Under the pieces are notes generated by a model. That model saw only the letters and a list, made by a program, of their open reading frames with translations, was not told where the DNA came from and searched no databases. Source: Panax quinquefolius (Eukaryota; Streptophyta; Magnoliopsida; Apiales; Araliaceae). From it: a stretch of DNA of 64,000 nt. Position 1 is the stretch's first letter. Every line of letters begins with the position of its first letter. The DNA lies in assembly GCA_020205615.1 (NCBI GenBank), contig JAINUW010000154.1, positions 248,001 through 312,000 of the forward strand, read 5' to 3'. Below are positions 12,850 to 24,783 of the stretch, piece by piece. The translations under genes and the position numbers were made by a program.

Positions 12850-12928
12850 TAATGGACAGCGATTGAGGCATTACTTTGGTGGCGAGGTGAATAGACAGAA
12901 AGTCACCTCAATTCTGTCTTCAACATGA
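12850..12928 (+). pseudogene. Athila integrase tail after the solo LTR
   Basis: After the duplicated target TAATG the coding sequence interrupted at 8863 continues (GQRLRHYFGGEV follows) and ends at a TGA at 12926-12928. This continuity proves that the 4 kb LTR entered an existing Athila polyprotein gene. Confidence 0.85.
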
Positions 12929-13731
12929 GATTCAGAGACAATCAAGCTAATTGACTATAACTTAGCGCTTGATGGGAGGCAACCCATTATTTATATCTCT
13001 ATTTTCTTTTTATTTATTCAGTTTAGGTTTCTTTTGTTAGTTCGCTTGCAAACGCTTGCATTTTTTTTTATTGTGATAGTGATTAGCTCTACATGAAAAT
13101 CTTAGTTGCTGAATCTGGATATGAGTACGTCTGTGCATAGCATCAAAATTATGGTATGAATTTAGAAATGCATGCTTACTCAGTATTTCATGCCTTGACA
13201 GTGTGTATTGATTTCTATGTAGGTATCTTGGACTGAATTCATCGAAGATTTGCAGTACTAGAAATGAAAGTTAGCAGTGTAGGTACCAGGGTCGTGTGGC
13301 TGCGCAATGAGTACAACACAAAAAAATTGCGCCCGCGCGGTATGCCTGCCAGACCACAATTGCCACTTGCGCGCCCGCGCCCCATGCCCATTCAAACACC
13401 GCACGGCCGTGCACGACACCAGATCATGAATTATTTTTTAAAAAAAGAACATGTTGTGGCTCATTTGGTCTCTCACTTGAAATAATAAAGGCGTATTCAT
13501 CTGTCTCCCATAACCGTACGACTCTTCATCTCTACACAGTTAGAACTTGAAGCCATCAATCTCTCCTCGACTACCCATGATTCTCTCCGCATTCAAATAT
13601 CAGACCCACGCTTGATTGCTACTCTATAAAACCTAGGGTTTCCGTTTGGGTTGTGCAGAAATAAGTTTGGGGGTCAACAGTAATAAGTTAAAATTATCTA
13701 TCAAGCACATCATCTTCAGTTTCTCTATTAA
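12929..13731 (+). other. Athila spacer between pol and ORF3
   Basis: Non-coding spacer. It begins with a CTTGATGGGAGGCAACCCA motif that is typical of this position in Athila elements. It contains a GC-rich patch at 13329-13420 with two copies of GCGCCCGCGC, a TATA-like CTATAAAAC at 13624-13632 and a polypurine-like AAGTTTGGGGGT at 13663-13674. The 73-codon frame at 13264-13485 runs through the GC-rich patch and has no support as a gene. Confidence 0.6.
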
Positions 13732-14890
13732 TTGCAAATGGGTCCAAAAAGAGCACGTTCTTCCTCTTCGTCATCATCGTTATCCTCTAGCAGTCAAGGG
13801 GAGGATGTAGTGGATCATACCAAATTCCTGAATTTGGAAGCCCAAATAGAGTATTACAGAATTGTGGCAAAGACGTTTGTCAAGGAGCGCGGTTTCAAAC
13901 CTGAGGGGCAAGATGGTCATCTATGTGATATAATTCGCGAAAGAGGATGGGGTGGATTAACTGCCACTCCTATACTAATTCTGATGAGTATAGTCCGAGA
14001 ATTTTATGCCAATGCTAAAGCCACCATGAACGATATATCTGTGGTTCGTGGTTTTGAAATAGATTACCGACCACCAGCTATCAGAGAAATTTTCAGGATC
14101 ACTGACACACCACCAACTGGGTCTGCTAATTGGGTAGCAGGTGCACATATTAAAACAGACTTGGAATTGGTTATTGCTAAGTTGTGCGTATAAGGCATGA
14201 AGTGGACGTATAAAGCTGGCATGAATCTGCCTCGCATATTCCCAGCAGCAGCCTTTAATCGATATGCAAAGGCATGGAATTTGTTTATCTGTGCCAAACT
14301 AGTTCCTTCATCTCATCAGCATGAGATCACAACGGAGAGGGCAATCATTCTTTGGGGCATAATCACCGGCAAATACATTGATGTGGGCCATCTAATCCAT
14401 CAAAATATGTTGGTATCTGTGGGAAAGCACTACAAGGAGCATTCCACATGCGTCAATTATAGCTATGCTGTGTGCTCATCAGGGCTGCCATTGGGACAAT
14501 GAACAAATGCAAAACCTGAGCTAGGATATCACTCACACCACCATTGCGAAATTCGAGGATTGGGCAGGAGGTTTACCGTACCCGCGAGGAAGAGGATTTA
14601 TCATCCAACCCACATTCCCAAAGCCACCACAACAGCCATCTTAGACAGATGAAGTGGTCCCGTCAACCCAAGCCACCACTGCTCATGGGGATCGACAGCT
14701 CCGGAGGTTGGAGAGCAAGGTCGATGCCATGTACAACAACTTTGCAGCGTTTGCAATGGGTTTGACGAGGTCCTTGGTGGAGGCTTTTGTACAGCAGGGG
14801 ACGATGCTTGAGTGGCCTCAGTTTGGGACAACCGTGGCATATCCACCACCAGATTCACCACCCGAAGAGGGTGGTGCTGCTGAACACTAG
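13732..14890 (+). pseudogene. Athila third ORF (putative plant transposon protein domain), broken
   Basis: This ORF sits after integrase, where some Athila elements carry an envelope-like or extra protein. The protein starts MGPKRARSSSSSS after a 6-base A/T leader, is serine-rich at first, then has a conserved-looking region (FKPEGQDGHLCDIIRERGW; IREIFRITDTPPTG; ERAIILWGIITGKYIDVGHLI). I associate this pattern with the domain often annotated as putative plant transposon protein in Athila polyproteins. A single stop at 14191-14193 splits 13732-14193 from 14197-14502 in the same phase. A frameshifted proline/glutamine-rich C-terminal part ends at 14888-14890. Its function is unknown. No signal peptide or membrane segment is evident in the core. 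Confidence 0.7.
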
Positions 14891-15945
14891 GGGAGTTTTC
14901 GATAACCCTTTACCTTCATTCATTGGGATAATGAATATTATAAGTTTGGGGTATTGGGGTAGTAGTGTAGTTGCATATAGTATTTGCTTGATTAGTTTAA
15001 ATTTTGCATGTTTATTTGCATGTTTCATGTTTAGTTTAATAGTTTATATGTTTATGTGTTAGAATTTTTTTTTTAGTTTGCATGTCTCACAAAGTCCAAA
15101 TTTTTATGGAAATTTTGTCTGTCTAGCAATGATGAGGATATTGAATTTTGAAGGATTGTTGAGTATTTTGGATAACATGAACTAAGATATAATGTTTTAC
15201 ACGATGAAATTCATAATGCTGTTTAAACGCTTCGGTTTGAACTGCCGTGTTCATAATTGGTTGTAGGCTTAACAATGATGTGTTGCATTGCTTAATAGGA
15301 AATGTGGTTTCAAAAAGAGAAATTTGTGGAAAATGGATTTAGACTATATGAAACATTGATAATCAAACTATGGGAACACATGGGTATGCTATGTATGAAA
15401 AAAAAAAGTTATCTTGAAACCTTCTTGAGCTAAATGATTGACTCTTTGGAAGGAGCGAGATGGAGCGTAAAACGCACTCGCTAAAAAAAAGAAAAGAAAT
15501 AAACTCCGCGGGAAAGAGCGAGAATCGCCCTCGTGAGTAAGAATAAAGCAGTTTAAACCCATTGTTGAACCTCAATTTGTTTTGATATGTTGGAACTGTC
15601 CTTGTGCATAAGTATACATGAGTCTTGATTTAGACTGTAATTTCCTGTCGTGAGTAGTTTAGCATGTGTATTCTTTGCTTAAATCACGTTTTGGTGAACA
15701 CAACACACATACAACATCTTTATAGCACATATGAATTATTTGAGTGTATGATATTATGCCTATAGTTTGGTTTGAATCTGTATTCTTGAATCTAGATAAT
15801 TCGCTGAGGCATTTTAGACTGAAGTTCTGTTAAGAGCTGGAACAATTTGAGACATGTTTGCATCATGATTTAGTAGCGTAGCATGTAGTTACATTTTTCG
15901 GTGTTTTTTATGTTGTATGCATTGCTTGAGGGCAAGCAATAGTTC
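14891..15945 (+). other. Athila 3' untranslated region
   Basis: About 1 kb of non-coding sequence. It contains a second polypurine-like motif (AAGTTTGGGGTATTGGGG, 14943-14960) and a GC-richer patch at 15450-15535. Nothing in it looks like a gene. Confidence 0.6.
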
Positions 15946-15960
15946 AAGTTTGGGGGTATT
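15946..15960 (+). other. Athila polypurine tract
   Basis: AAGTTTGGGGGTATT lies directly before the 3' LTR. It primes plus-strand DNA synthesis in this lineage. Confidence 0.75.
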
Positions 15961-17473
15961 TAATAAGTGGGTTTTATACCTACTTATTGGATATCAATTT
16001 ACGCGAACTATGCCCATCTCAAGTACATTTTAGTATGTTTTTAGTTGCATTTCGTAATATTTTACATTGCATGTACTGAGAACTCCTTTGGTGTAAAAGT
16101 GCAGGATATGGCATAACTTGGCGATGGTAGATGGCATGTGATCAATGAAGGCACAACATGAGGATCGAGTGGAACAAAGAAACCAAGCATTGGTGGACAA
16201 AAAAATGAGTAGCAGGACAAGAATGAGCAGCAGGACAAACCAAGAGAAAAGAAGAGAACACGAAGCAAAACTACGAAGTTGCGGCATGGTCTTGTGGCTA
16301 CATTGTAAAGATAAACTTCATGGCGGCATGTGCGACACACGATCTTCAGCCGATCTATTTTATTTTAATTTTTAAACTTGAAGAGTTGTAGTTGGTTAAA
16401 AAACAATTTCTGGTTAGTACCAGACGTATTATTCGGTAGTTTTTACGTGTTTTTGATATTGGAACTAGGGTTTTACACTTTGAGATATTTCCAACGTAGA
16501 ACTAAGCCAAAACTTAATATCTTCTACTTCTTCTTTGGATTTTCAATCACTGTGGATGAACTATTGTTACTTTACTGGATTTTAGTGTGGATTTTAACAT
16601 AACTACTGGATTGTAATCAGCAATTAGGTTTGATTGATTCTATATTTTCTCTTTCAATTTTTTGCTTATTACCCATGTATTGCTTTGAACCCATAATGGC
16701 TTTTGGTTCAATCATAAGCTAAACTCCATTATGGGATTCTAACGGATTTTAATATATAGTTTAATTGCATGCTTGACTGCTGAATTGTTTTACGTATCAT
16801 AAGGAATTTCTATCATGGTTGTTTTGCATGTATAAATGATTGATCACCATTCGTTTTAGGTACTTGTATGGAATTTAAAAATAACATGCGAGTATGGATT
16901 GTAATCATGATAGCAAGTGTATATGACGCTATTTTCTGTAGCTTTGTATTTCGTGACTCAGATAGACATATACTGTTTCACCGTATGAGTTAATGTAAGG
17001 GCTTGTATTTAAATTCGATAAGGGTGTAATTTCACATAGAAATATAGTGAAATTGGTTTTATTGATGATTACATGATGTCTATTGTATGTGGATGTTATG
17101 TGAGTAGGCCATGATATATTGAAAAATGGTTATGTCTGCTTTAGTGCTCTTGGCTACTTTTCTGTGATACGTTAACAATCTTGCATGATGGTGGTAGTTA
17201 GATGAACTATTAAAAGAAGTTAGGATCCCATTATTTCCAGATTTGATTTATTACATTATTATTCTTGTTTTATTTATCCTTTGCGTTTAGAATAATTCAC
17301 AATTATAAGCATTAGTTTAAGCATATAAAAATAGTAATTTAGTTGATGCATAATAGTTTAATTTAATCATCTTTCTTCGTGGATCGATACTCGACTTACT
17401 CTATACTTCTTGTTGACACATGTATGCTTGCATGAGTTAGAGCTCTTTTGTTAGAACTAAAAATGAGGCAACA
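15961..17473 (+). repeat. Athila 3' LTR
   Basis: This 1,513 bp LTR matches 1775-3354. Its first base pair is TA instead of TG, a G-to-A change. It ends GAGGCAACA, followed by the target duplication ATAAG at 17474-17478. Relative to the 5' LTR it lacks part of the GC-rich stretch near 16270-16350. The frames at 16030-16602 mirror those of the 5' LTR. Confidence 0.9.
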
Positions 17474-17499
17474 ATAAGCCAATGATACTCATCAATCAA

Positions 17500-17640
17500 T
17501 AGTTCATCTTTGTACGTAAGCCAAAGATATACAACTGTAAAACCAATAATCAACAGTCGATCTTTTCACGTAAGCCAAAGATATACAACTGTAAAACCAA
17601 TAATCAACAGTCCATCTTTGCAGACGTGAGCCAAAGATGA
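17500..17640. repeat. 55 bp tandem repeat, LTR-A
   Basis: Two to three units share CATCTTTGCACGTAAGCC and AAAGATATACAACTGTAAAACC. Equivalent arrays are at 22073-22210 in LTR-B and 29320-29462 in LTR-C. Confidence 0.8.
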
Positions 17641-17844
17641 CTTTCATCATAATATAAGCATGAGGATGATGACAATGATATAAGCATTAATCAAATGAAA
17701 TCAAGAATAAATATTAAAGACTTTAAATTTATCAAGAGTTTAAAAATATCCAAATTGTCAACACGATCATCGCTTTGAGGAGTGAAATTAAGAATACTAT
17801 TCTGCACTCAAAATAATTTGGATGGAAAAGAAATATATTTTTAG

Positions 17845-18190
17845 GGTAAATAGTACCCATAATAGTACCTTACTGAATAATACTTGGGAATAGTTACCTT
17901 GTAAATAGTACTGACATGAAAAGTACCCCAAATACCGAGTGAATAATATTCGGGTGAATAGTAATTTGGGTGAATAGTAACTCATGCATAGTACTCCAAA
18001 ACAAAAAGTGCCCCGAATACCCGAGTGAATAATACTAGAGTGAATAGTAACTAGGTGAATAGTAACCCATGAATAGTAACTCGTGAATAGTACTCCGACA
18101 CAAAAAGTTCCCCGAATACTCGAGTGAATAATACTAGAGTGAATAGTAACCTAGTGAATAGTAACCCGTGAATAGTAACTCGTAAAAAAA
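17845..18190. repeat. GTGAATAGTA repeat array, LTR-A
   Basis: Many short diverged units of the form GTGAATAGTAACTCG / GAATAGTACCC with an interspersed CCCCGAATACCCGAGTGAATAA. The frame at 17797-17985 is produced by the repeat. Confidence 0.85.
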
Positions 18191-18324
18191 TACCAAAGAA
18201 AATGATATTCCATGGCGAGTACAAAAGAAATGATATCTCATATGAGTATAATAGAATATCTGAAGCTATGCAAATGGATTTTCACGCCACGCGGTAATCC
18301 AAGTAGATGATCATTTCCACAATT

Positions 18325-18725
18325 TAATAAAGAATGAATATGAAGGATCATTCACCATGGACAAGTTATTCCAATAGAATAATAAAGAATGGAATAATGA
18401 AGAATTCACCATGCATGCGATAGATCGCATAAAACAAAAGTTATTCCCAACCAAATAATAAAGAATGGAACCAAGTCATGCAGAATCAAGACAGATAGGA
18501 TATTCCTACTGAATAATAAAGAATGGAACCGAGTCATGCAAAATCCGCATGCATGGGATATTCTAATGAGAATAATAAAGAATGGAACCGGTCATGAGTA
18601 ATCCACATGCAGCGGGATATTCAAACAGAATAATAATGAATGGAATAACAACATAATTCACTAGGCATGCCATAGACCGCACAGATAGGTTATTCCAACA
18701 TAATAATAAAGAATGGAATAACAAC
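18325..18725. repeat. AATAATAAAGAATGG minisatellite, LTR-A
   Basis: About six units of roughly 60 bp. Each combines AATAATAAAGAATGGAA with a short partly palindromic CATGC...GCATG core. Confidence 0.8.
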
Positions 18726-18938
18726 CCTTACGAGTATTGAAAGAAAATAACTCTCTTCATGAATACGAATGAATAATACCCCTTACTATAATAATAATAT
18801 CCCTTACCTTAGAAGAAACTGGGTACTGGAATAGTGAGGTAGCAAACTTCTCTTCTTCTTCCTCTCTATAATTTCTCTCTATAATAATTTCTCTTGTGAG
18901 ACTTAGTGAATTGGTGAAAAATAATGAAGGAATGAGCT

Positions 18939-18950
18939 TCAATTTATAGG
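18939..18950 (-). promoter_or_regulatory. TATA box, LTR-A
   Basis: The minus strand reads CCTATAAATTGA at the position of CCTATAAATAGA in the other copies. One base differs from the consensus. Confidence 0.5.
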
Positions 18951-20122
18951 AAAATATAGTTTCCATAATTGCACATTTTTGGGCTCGAAATATTACAGTA
19001 TAATACCTTCATCTTTTCCTTCATTTTTAATTTTGTCATGCAAGTATTATCAAACTTGCACCACCTCCCCTAATAGTAAATCATGTGAATCAATAGTAAA
19101 TCATGTGACTCAATAGTTCTAAACATGTGAAAAAATTAATTATAGTATAGTACCTTCATCTATACCTCCATTTTTAACTTTGTTATGCAAGTATTATCAA
19201 ACTTGCACCAACTCCCCTAATAGTAAATGAATGTGATTCAATAGTACACACATGTGAACAAATAGTTATAATCATGTGAATTAATAGCAATTAGTTGCTC
19301 ATTTATCCGATTAATTACTCGATTGGTCAATATAACTTCTAGACATCAATTATTATCAAAATAAATGTTGGTTTCCACTAACACTAATAATCCCAACACA
19401 ATGGAACTATGAATTTCATCTTTAATCAACACGAACTTATTCATTATTAATATTATAACTCACAATATTTAACAACCAGGTCGTTCCTAGGAAAGATGGG
19501 GCTTTCCAATAAGGATTTCTACCTATTGGCGCGCAATTAGATTATCTAACCTCTCCTTGACAGAACTTCTAGACATTGTCAATATTGTAATTAATAATAT
19601 GAATAACTTTGTCGTCTCAATTATTGATTTAATAATATAACACATACATGCACGGATAATCTTTGTGACAATAATTGAATTAATAATATGAGAGAGATAT
19701 GATGCAGCAATTACTGTAGCAATAATTGAGTATAACTGAGTGACTTCTCACTTAAGCATCAATAATCAATATCGTGTGCTACTATGCAACCACGCGTATT
19801 ATTGTACTTTTACTACCGAGTAGTTCAACAGTTTTAACGGTAACACTTTCGTTGTTATTTTTATAAAAAGATAATTCTGTCATTTTCTTACTACAACAAT
19901 ACTTCCCTTGTGGGATCCACGAATGATTGTGCCGTCCTACGGATATTCCCCAACAAAAAGAATATTCTCTGACCAAACGAATATTTTATAACAACTTCCA
20001 TACTTTTAAAAATTTTCACATATCACCCTTAACTTTAACCTTTTATCAATTTAACCATTTACTAAATAGAATAATTATAAGAAAATTGAGTATTTCCATT
20101 TCATAAAATTCGGGGTCTCACA

Positions 20123-20456
20123 ATCTCCCCTCCTTATGAAATTTCGCCCTCGAAATTTACGTACCTGATAGTTCGAAGAGATGAGAATACCTTGCTTTTT
20201 TTTTGGATTGTACCTTCCCGGTTATTTCCTCTGTATCATGATTTTCTCATTGCTCATCTCCTGTATTTTAGATATCATTCTAGAATATACCTTCAAAACA
20301 AAGGTTAATTGACATATCACAATTTGTCAATTTGTCATGTAAACAATTTCAGCTTAGGTAAGTCACACACTAGCGAAGTATATTACTCGTCTCTCCCCTC
20401 CTAGTTCTATACTCATATCTCCGCCAGCGACCATATCCCTAAGCTCTGATACCATT
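20123..20456 (-). mobile_element. Minimal internal domain 1 of the giant-LTR array
   Basis: This 334 bp interval is the whole interior of the element. On the minus strand it begins with AA and the primer site TGGTATCAGAGC (20443-20454), complementary to initiator tRNA-Met. It ends with ATAAGGAGGGGAGAT, a polypurine tract (20123-20137) that directly abuts an LTR start TGTGAGACCCC. Between them there is no reading frame of note. Packaging signals would have to lie here or in the LTR-derived leader. Confidence 0.85.
20443..20454 (-). other. Primer binding site (initiator tRNA-Met), internal domain 1
   Basis: The minus strand reads TGGTATCAGAGC two bases after the LTR end CACA. Twelve bases are complementary to the 3' end of plant initiator tRNA-Met. 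Confidence 0.85.
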
Positions 20457-22072
20457 TGTGACGATCCCAAAAACAGTCCACACGACCCATTTTGAGTGCT
20501 TGAGATATCATACTATAAAAATCAAATACAAACTTCATTTATACAACTGTTAAACTGTCTTGCAGAATACAACCAAAGTTAAACTGTGAGTTTTAATACA
20601 AATGTATGTAACTCTCACGGTGCCTCGACCACAACCTTACAATGGTACTTTACATAAAAGTACAGTCAAAAACTATTTTAGAAATTAAAATCTTTGGGAA
20701 GTGCTCAAGGAAACCTTCGTACATGGGAGGCCATACGTCTAGGTTATGATAGATATCATATGTCCACGGAATTATCCTTGGTTGATTGATAATAGACCCC
20801 AAAGAAAAGCGAGAAGATTAGTATCATGTTATTTCCAAAAGTGAGTCTTCTCTTGACATATAACTATCTCAAGCTGTTTACAATTGAAAATTATATTTCA
20901 ACCAAACTCCAAGATCATATAGGTAGTGCTCGTAGATATACTCAATAAGTGGATATGCACAACCCTGTCTTATGATAACACAAGGTTGTATGCCATTAGA
21001 CATCTTGTATGATAGTGGCAAAACACTCTTCCAAAGTTGGGTTCACCTCACCCTATTCGGTTCACAAAAATTAAATATCAAATGATGAATACAATACGAC
21101 ACACTTATCAAAAGTTCTTAATAAAATTATTTTCATACTATTTAGGGAGAACCTGAATAGGTATAGACCACCGTTCTATTCTCCTATTGCCCTTGCTCGA
21201 CCAAGCTACACTCTTATTACCTGAAAGGAATTGTGAAGCAAAAAGGGTGAGCACAACTAGACTAGTAAAGAATATCATGACTAAAGATAATTTACATCAT
21301 CAATAGCCTTCATCAGTATTAAATCAGAGATTTAGAACATATGGTAGATTATAAAACTTTTAAACCATAGTTGCAGCGGAACGAACAATCCATTAGAAGA
21401 GTCAAATAGACCATCAGGTCTATTATCTTCTCCATGTTAAAAGTCCACAAATAATGTTTTATCCCTGTAACATCAATCAACAATTCCTGTCCACAATCAT
21501 ATGAATAAATCATAATCATAATTGTGATTTGAAATTCCTATTTGCACCCAGGACGAAGATAATTTTCATCACCTATCTTCACCTAGAACATCAAAAATCA
21601 TAGTTATACCAAATCACAATTCCTGCTCATAATCATACTAATAAATTCATATTTGCACTACGGCCAAAGATATTCATTAACAATTCATCTTTGCACTACA
21701 GGCCAAAGACATATAACTGTATTTTAGAAGAGTCAAATAGAGCATAATATCTACTATCTTTTACGAATTAAAAGTGTATAATCAATATGTTATCGCTGAG
21801 ACTCAGCTTAATAAATAATCCACATCATCGAATCATCCCTGCACTACGGCCACAGATATTCATGTAATCATCAATGGTCATGATTATACCGAATAATCCC
21901 TAGTTATAATCATTCTAATAACTGTCCATCAATGCACTACGGGCCAATGAAGACTTTTACCACATCATCTATAACATTATGGATCATGATTATACCGAAT
22001 GATCCCTTGTCATAATCATACCAATAAATAGTTCATATATGCACATAAGCTAAAGATACTCATCAATCAATA

Positions 22073-22210
22073 GTTCATCTTTGCACGTAAGCCAAAGATA
22101 TACAACTGTAAAACCAATAATCAACGGTCCATCTTTGCACGTAAGCCAAAGATATACAATTATAAAATAAATAATCAACAGTCCATCTTTGTACGTGAGC
22201 TAAAGATGAC
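22073..22210. repeat. 55 bp tandem repeat, LTR-B
   Basis: Units share CATCTTTGCACGTAAGCC and AAAGATATACAA, as in LTR-A and LTR-C. Confidence 0.8.
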
Positions 22211-22424
22211 TTTCATCATAATATAAGCATGAGGATGATGATAATGATATAAGCATTAATCAAATGAAATCAAGGATAAATATTAAAGACTTTAAATTTA
22301 TCTAGAGTTTAAAAATATCCAAATTGTCAAAATGATACTGCTTTGTGGAGTAAAATTCAAGAATAATATTCATGTACCAAAAATAATTTGGACAGAAAAG
22401 AAATATATTTTTTGGGTAAATAGT

Positions 22425-22745
22425 ACCCCGTAATAGTACCCTATGAATAGTACTTCGAGAATAGTACCTCATGAATAGTACCCTGGCATGAAAAGTACCC
22501 TAAATACCCGACTGAATAATATTCGGGTGAATAGTAATCTGGATGAATAGTAACCCATGAATAGTAACTCTTAAATAGTACTCCAGCACGAAAAGTGCCC
22601 CGAATACTACAGTGAATAATACTAGAGTGAATTATGGCAGGGTGAATAGTAACTCATAAATAGTACTTCGACACAAAAAAGTGCCACGAATACCCGGAGT
22701 GAATAATACTAGTGTGAATAGTAACCCGTGAATAGTAACTCATAA
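22425..22745. repeat. GTGAATAGTA repeat array, LTR-B
   Basis: Short diverged units of GTGAATAGTAACCC / GAATAGTACC type, collinear with those of the other LTRs but differing in unit number. Confidence 0.85.
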
Positions 22746-22879
22746 AAAAAAATTTCAAAGAAAATGATATTCCCATGGCAGTACAAAAGAAATGATATCT
22801 CATACGAGTATAATAGAATATCGAAGCGCAAATGGATTTTCACCATTATGCGGTAATCCACGTAGATGCATCATTTCCA

Positions 22880-23375
22880 CAATTTAATAAAGAATGAATC
22901 GAAGGATCATTCACCATACTGCAGTAATCCACATGTATGCGAGTTATTCCAATAGAATAATAAAGAATAAAATAATGAAGAATTCACCGGGCATGCGATA
23001 GACCGCATGCGCATGAGGTTATTGCCAACCGAAGAATAATAAAGAATGAAACTAGGTCATGCGTAATCCGCACAGACAGGATATTCTAACAGAATAATAA
23101 AGAATGGAACCAGGTCATGCAAAATCCGCACAGACATGATATTCAAACAGAATAATAAAGAATGGAACCAGGTCATGCGTAATCGGCGCAGACATGATAT
23201 TCCAACAGAATAATAAAGAATAGAATAACAACAGAATTCACCAGGCACGCGATAGACCGCACAGACAGGTTATTCCCAATAGAATAATAAAGAATGGAAT
23301 AATAGAAGAATTTTACCATGTATGCGGTACTTCACATAGACAGGTTATTCCAACATAATAATAAAGAATGGAATA
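22880..23375. repeat. AATAATAAAGAATGG minisatellite, LTR-B
   Basis: About eight units of roughly 60 bp, the largest copy number of the four arrays. A minus-strand frame at 23057-23248 simply translates it. Confidence 0.85.
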
Positions 23376-23591
23376 ACAACCCTTACGAGTATTGAAAGAA
23401 AATAACTCTCTTCATGAATACGAATGAATAATACCCCTTACTATAATAATAAGATCCCTTACCTTAGAAGAAACCGGGTACTAGAATAGTGAGTTAGCAA
23501 ACTTCTCTTCTTCTTTTCTCTATAATTTCTCTCTATAATAATTGCTCTTGTGAGACTTAGTGAATTGGTGAAAATAATGAAGGAATGAGCT

Positions 23592-23603
23592 TCTATTTAT
23601 AGG
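23592..23603 (-). promoter_or_regulatory. TATA box, LTR-B
   Basis: The minus strand reads CCTATAAATAGA, conserved in place among the LTR copies. Confidence 0.6.
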
Positions 23604-24783
23604 AAAATATAGTTTCCATAATGGCACATTTTGGGGCTCGAAATATTACAGTATAATACCTTCATCTTTTCCTACATTTTTAATTTAGTCATGCAAGGAC
23701 TATCAAACTTGCACCACCTCCTCTAATAGTAAATCATGTGAATCAATAGTAAATCATGTGACTCAATTTTTCTAAACATGTGAAAAAATTAATTATAGTA
23801 TAGAACCTTCATTTATACCTCCATTTTTAACTTAGTCATGCAAGTATTATTAAACTTGCACCAACTCCCCTAATAGTAAATGAATGTGATTCAATAGTAC
23901 ACACATGTGAATAAATAGTTATAATCATGTGAATTAATAGCAATTAATTGCTCATTTATCCGATTAATTACCCGATTGGTCAATATAACATCTAGACATC
24001 AATTATTATCGAAATAAATGTCGGTTTCCCTTAACACTAATAATCCCAACACAATGGAATAATAAATTTCATCTTTAATCAACACGAACTTATTCATCAT
24101 TAATATTGTAACTCACAATATTTAACAACCAGGTTATTCCCAGGAAAGAGGGGGCTTTCTAATAAGGATTTCTCCCTATTGGCGCGCAATTAGATTATCT
24201 AACCTCTCCTTGACAGAACTTATAGACATTGTCAATATTGTAATTAATAATATGAATAACTTTGTCGTCTCAATTATTGATTTAATAATATAAATATATT
24301 ACGCAGATGATCTTTGTGACAATAATTGAATCAATAATATGAGAGATATGATGTAGCAATTATTGTAGTAATAATTGAGTATAAGCGAGTGACTTCTCAC
24401 TTAAGCATAAATAATTAATACCAGGTGCTACTACGCAACCAATGCCAGACATTATTACTATACTTTTACTAATCGAGTAGTTCAAGCGGTTTTAATGGTA
24501 AAACTTTTTCACCGTTATTTTTATAAAAAGATAATTCTGTCATTTTCTTACTACAACAATACATCTGTTGTGGGGTCCACCAATGATTTTGTCGTCCTAC
24601 GGATATTTCACCGACAAAAAGAATATTCTCTGACCAAACGAATATTTTATAACAACTTGCATATTTTGAAAAATTTTCACATATCACCCTTAACTTTAAC
24701 CTTTTACTAATTTAACCATTTACTAAATAGAATAATTATAAAAAAATTGAATACTTTCATTTCATAAAATTCGGGGTCTCACA

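Larger units (their letters stand above)
1775..17473 (+). mobile_element. Athila-type Ty3/gypsy retrotransposon, decayed, complete with both LTRs
   Basis: The element has LTRs at 1775-3354 and 15961-17473, a tRNA-Asp primer site at 3361-3378 and a polypurine tract at 15946-15960. The 5 bp duplication ATAAG lies at 1770-1774 and 17474-17478. Order on the plus strand is gag, protease, reverse transcriptase, RNase H, integrase, then a third ORF in the envelope position. This order, the [12 protein letters not shown] protease motif and the tRNA-Asp primer identify the Athila lineage. All genes have stops and frameshifts, and the integrase is split by a 4 kb solo LTR (8864-12849). Without that insert the element is about 11.7 kb, normal for Athila. 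Confidence 0.93.
17474..20122 (-). mobile_element. Giant LTR copy A, 5' portion (right piece)
   Basis: The sequence continues LTR-A after the Athila insertion and matches LTR-B from about 22045 to 24783. On the plus strand it holds, in order, 55 bp repeats with CATCTTTGCACGTAAGCCAAAG (17500-17640), GTGAATAGTA repeats (17845-18190), the AATAATAAAGAATGG minisatellite (18325-18725), the TATA box (18939-18950), U3 sequence, and the LTR terminus GGGGTCTCACA at 20122. No gene is present. Confidence 0.88.
20457..24783 (-). mobile_element. Giant LTR copy B (uninterrupted)
   Basis: The only intact copy, 4,327 bp, from TGTGACGATCCC to GGGGTCTCACA on the plus strand. It contains all modules: a unique region matching LTR-A 179-1774, 55 bp repeats at 22073-22210, GTGAATAGTA repeats at 22425-22745, the minisatellite at 22880-23375, a TATA box at 23592-23603 and about 1.2 kb of U3. 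By TATA position, U3 is about 1.2 kb and R plus U5 about 3.1 kb. The frames at 23057-23248 and 24469-24710 are incidental. Confidence 0.92.

Noticed and set aside
13264..13485. 73-codon plus-strand frame upstream of the Athila third ORF
   Set aside because: It crosses a GC-rich low-complexity patch and ends without any recognisable motif. I treat it as spacer.
20443..20460. GCTCTGATACCA considered as the end of a tRNA-Met gene
   Set aside because: No cloverleaf precedes it. Its place directly beside an LTR end shows that it is the complement of a primer binding site.
22880..23375. Regularly spaced repeats resembling a CRISPR array
   Set aside because: The units are diverged, the spacers are also repetitive, there are no associated genes, and the same array recurs in every LTR of the family in a plant genome. 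It is a minisatellite.
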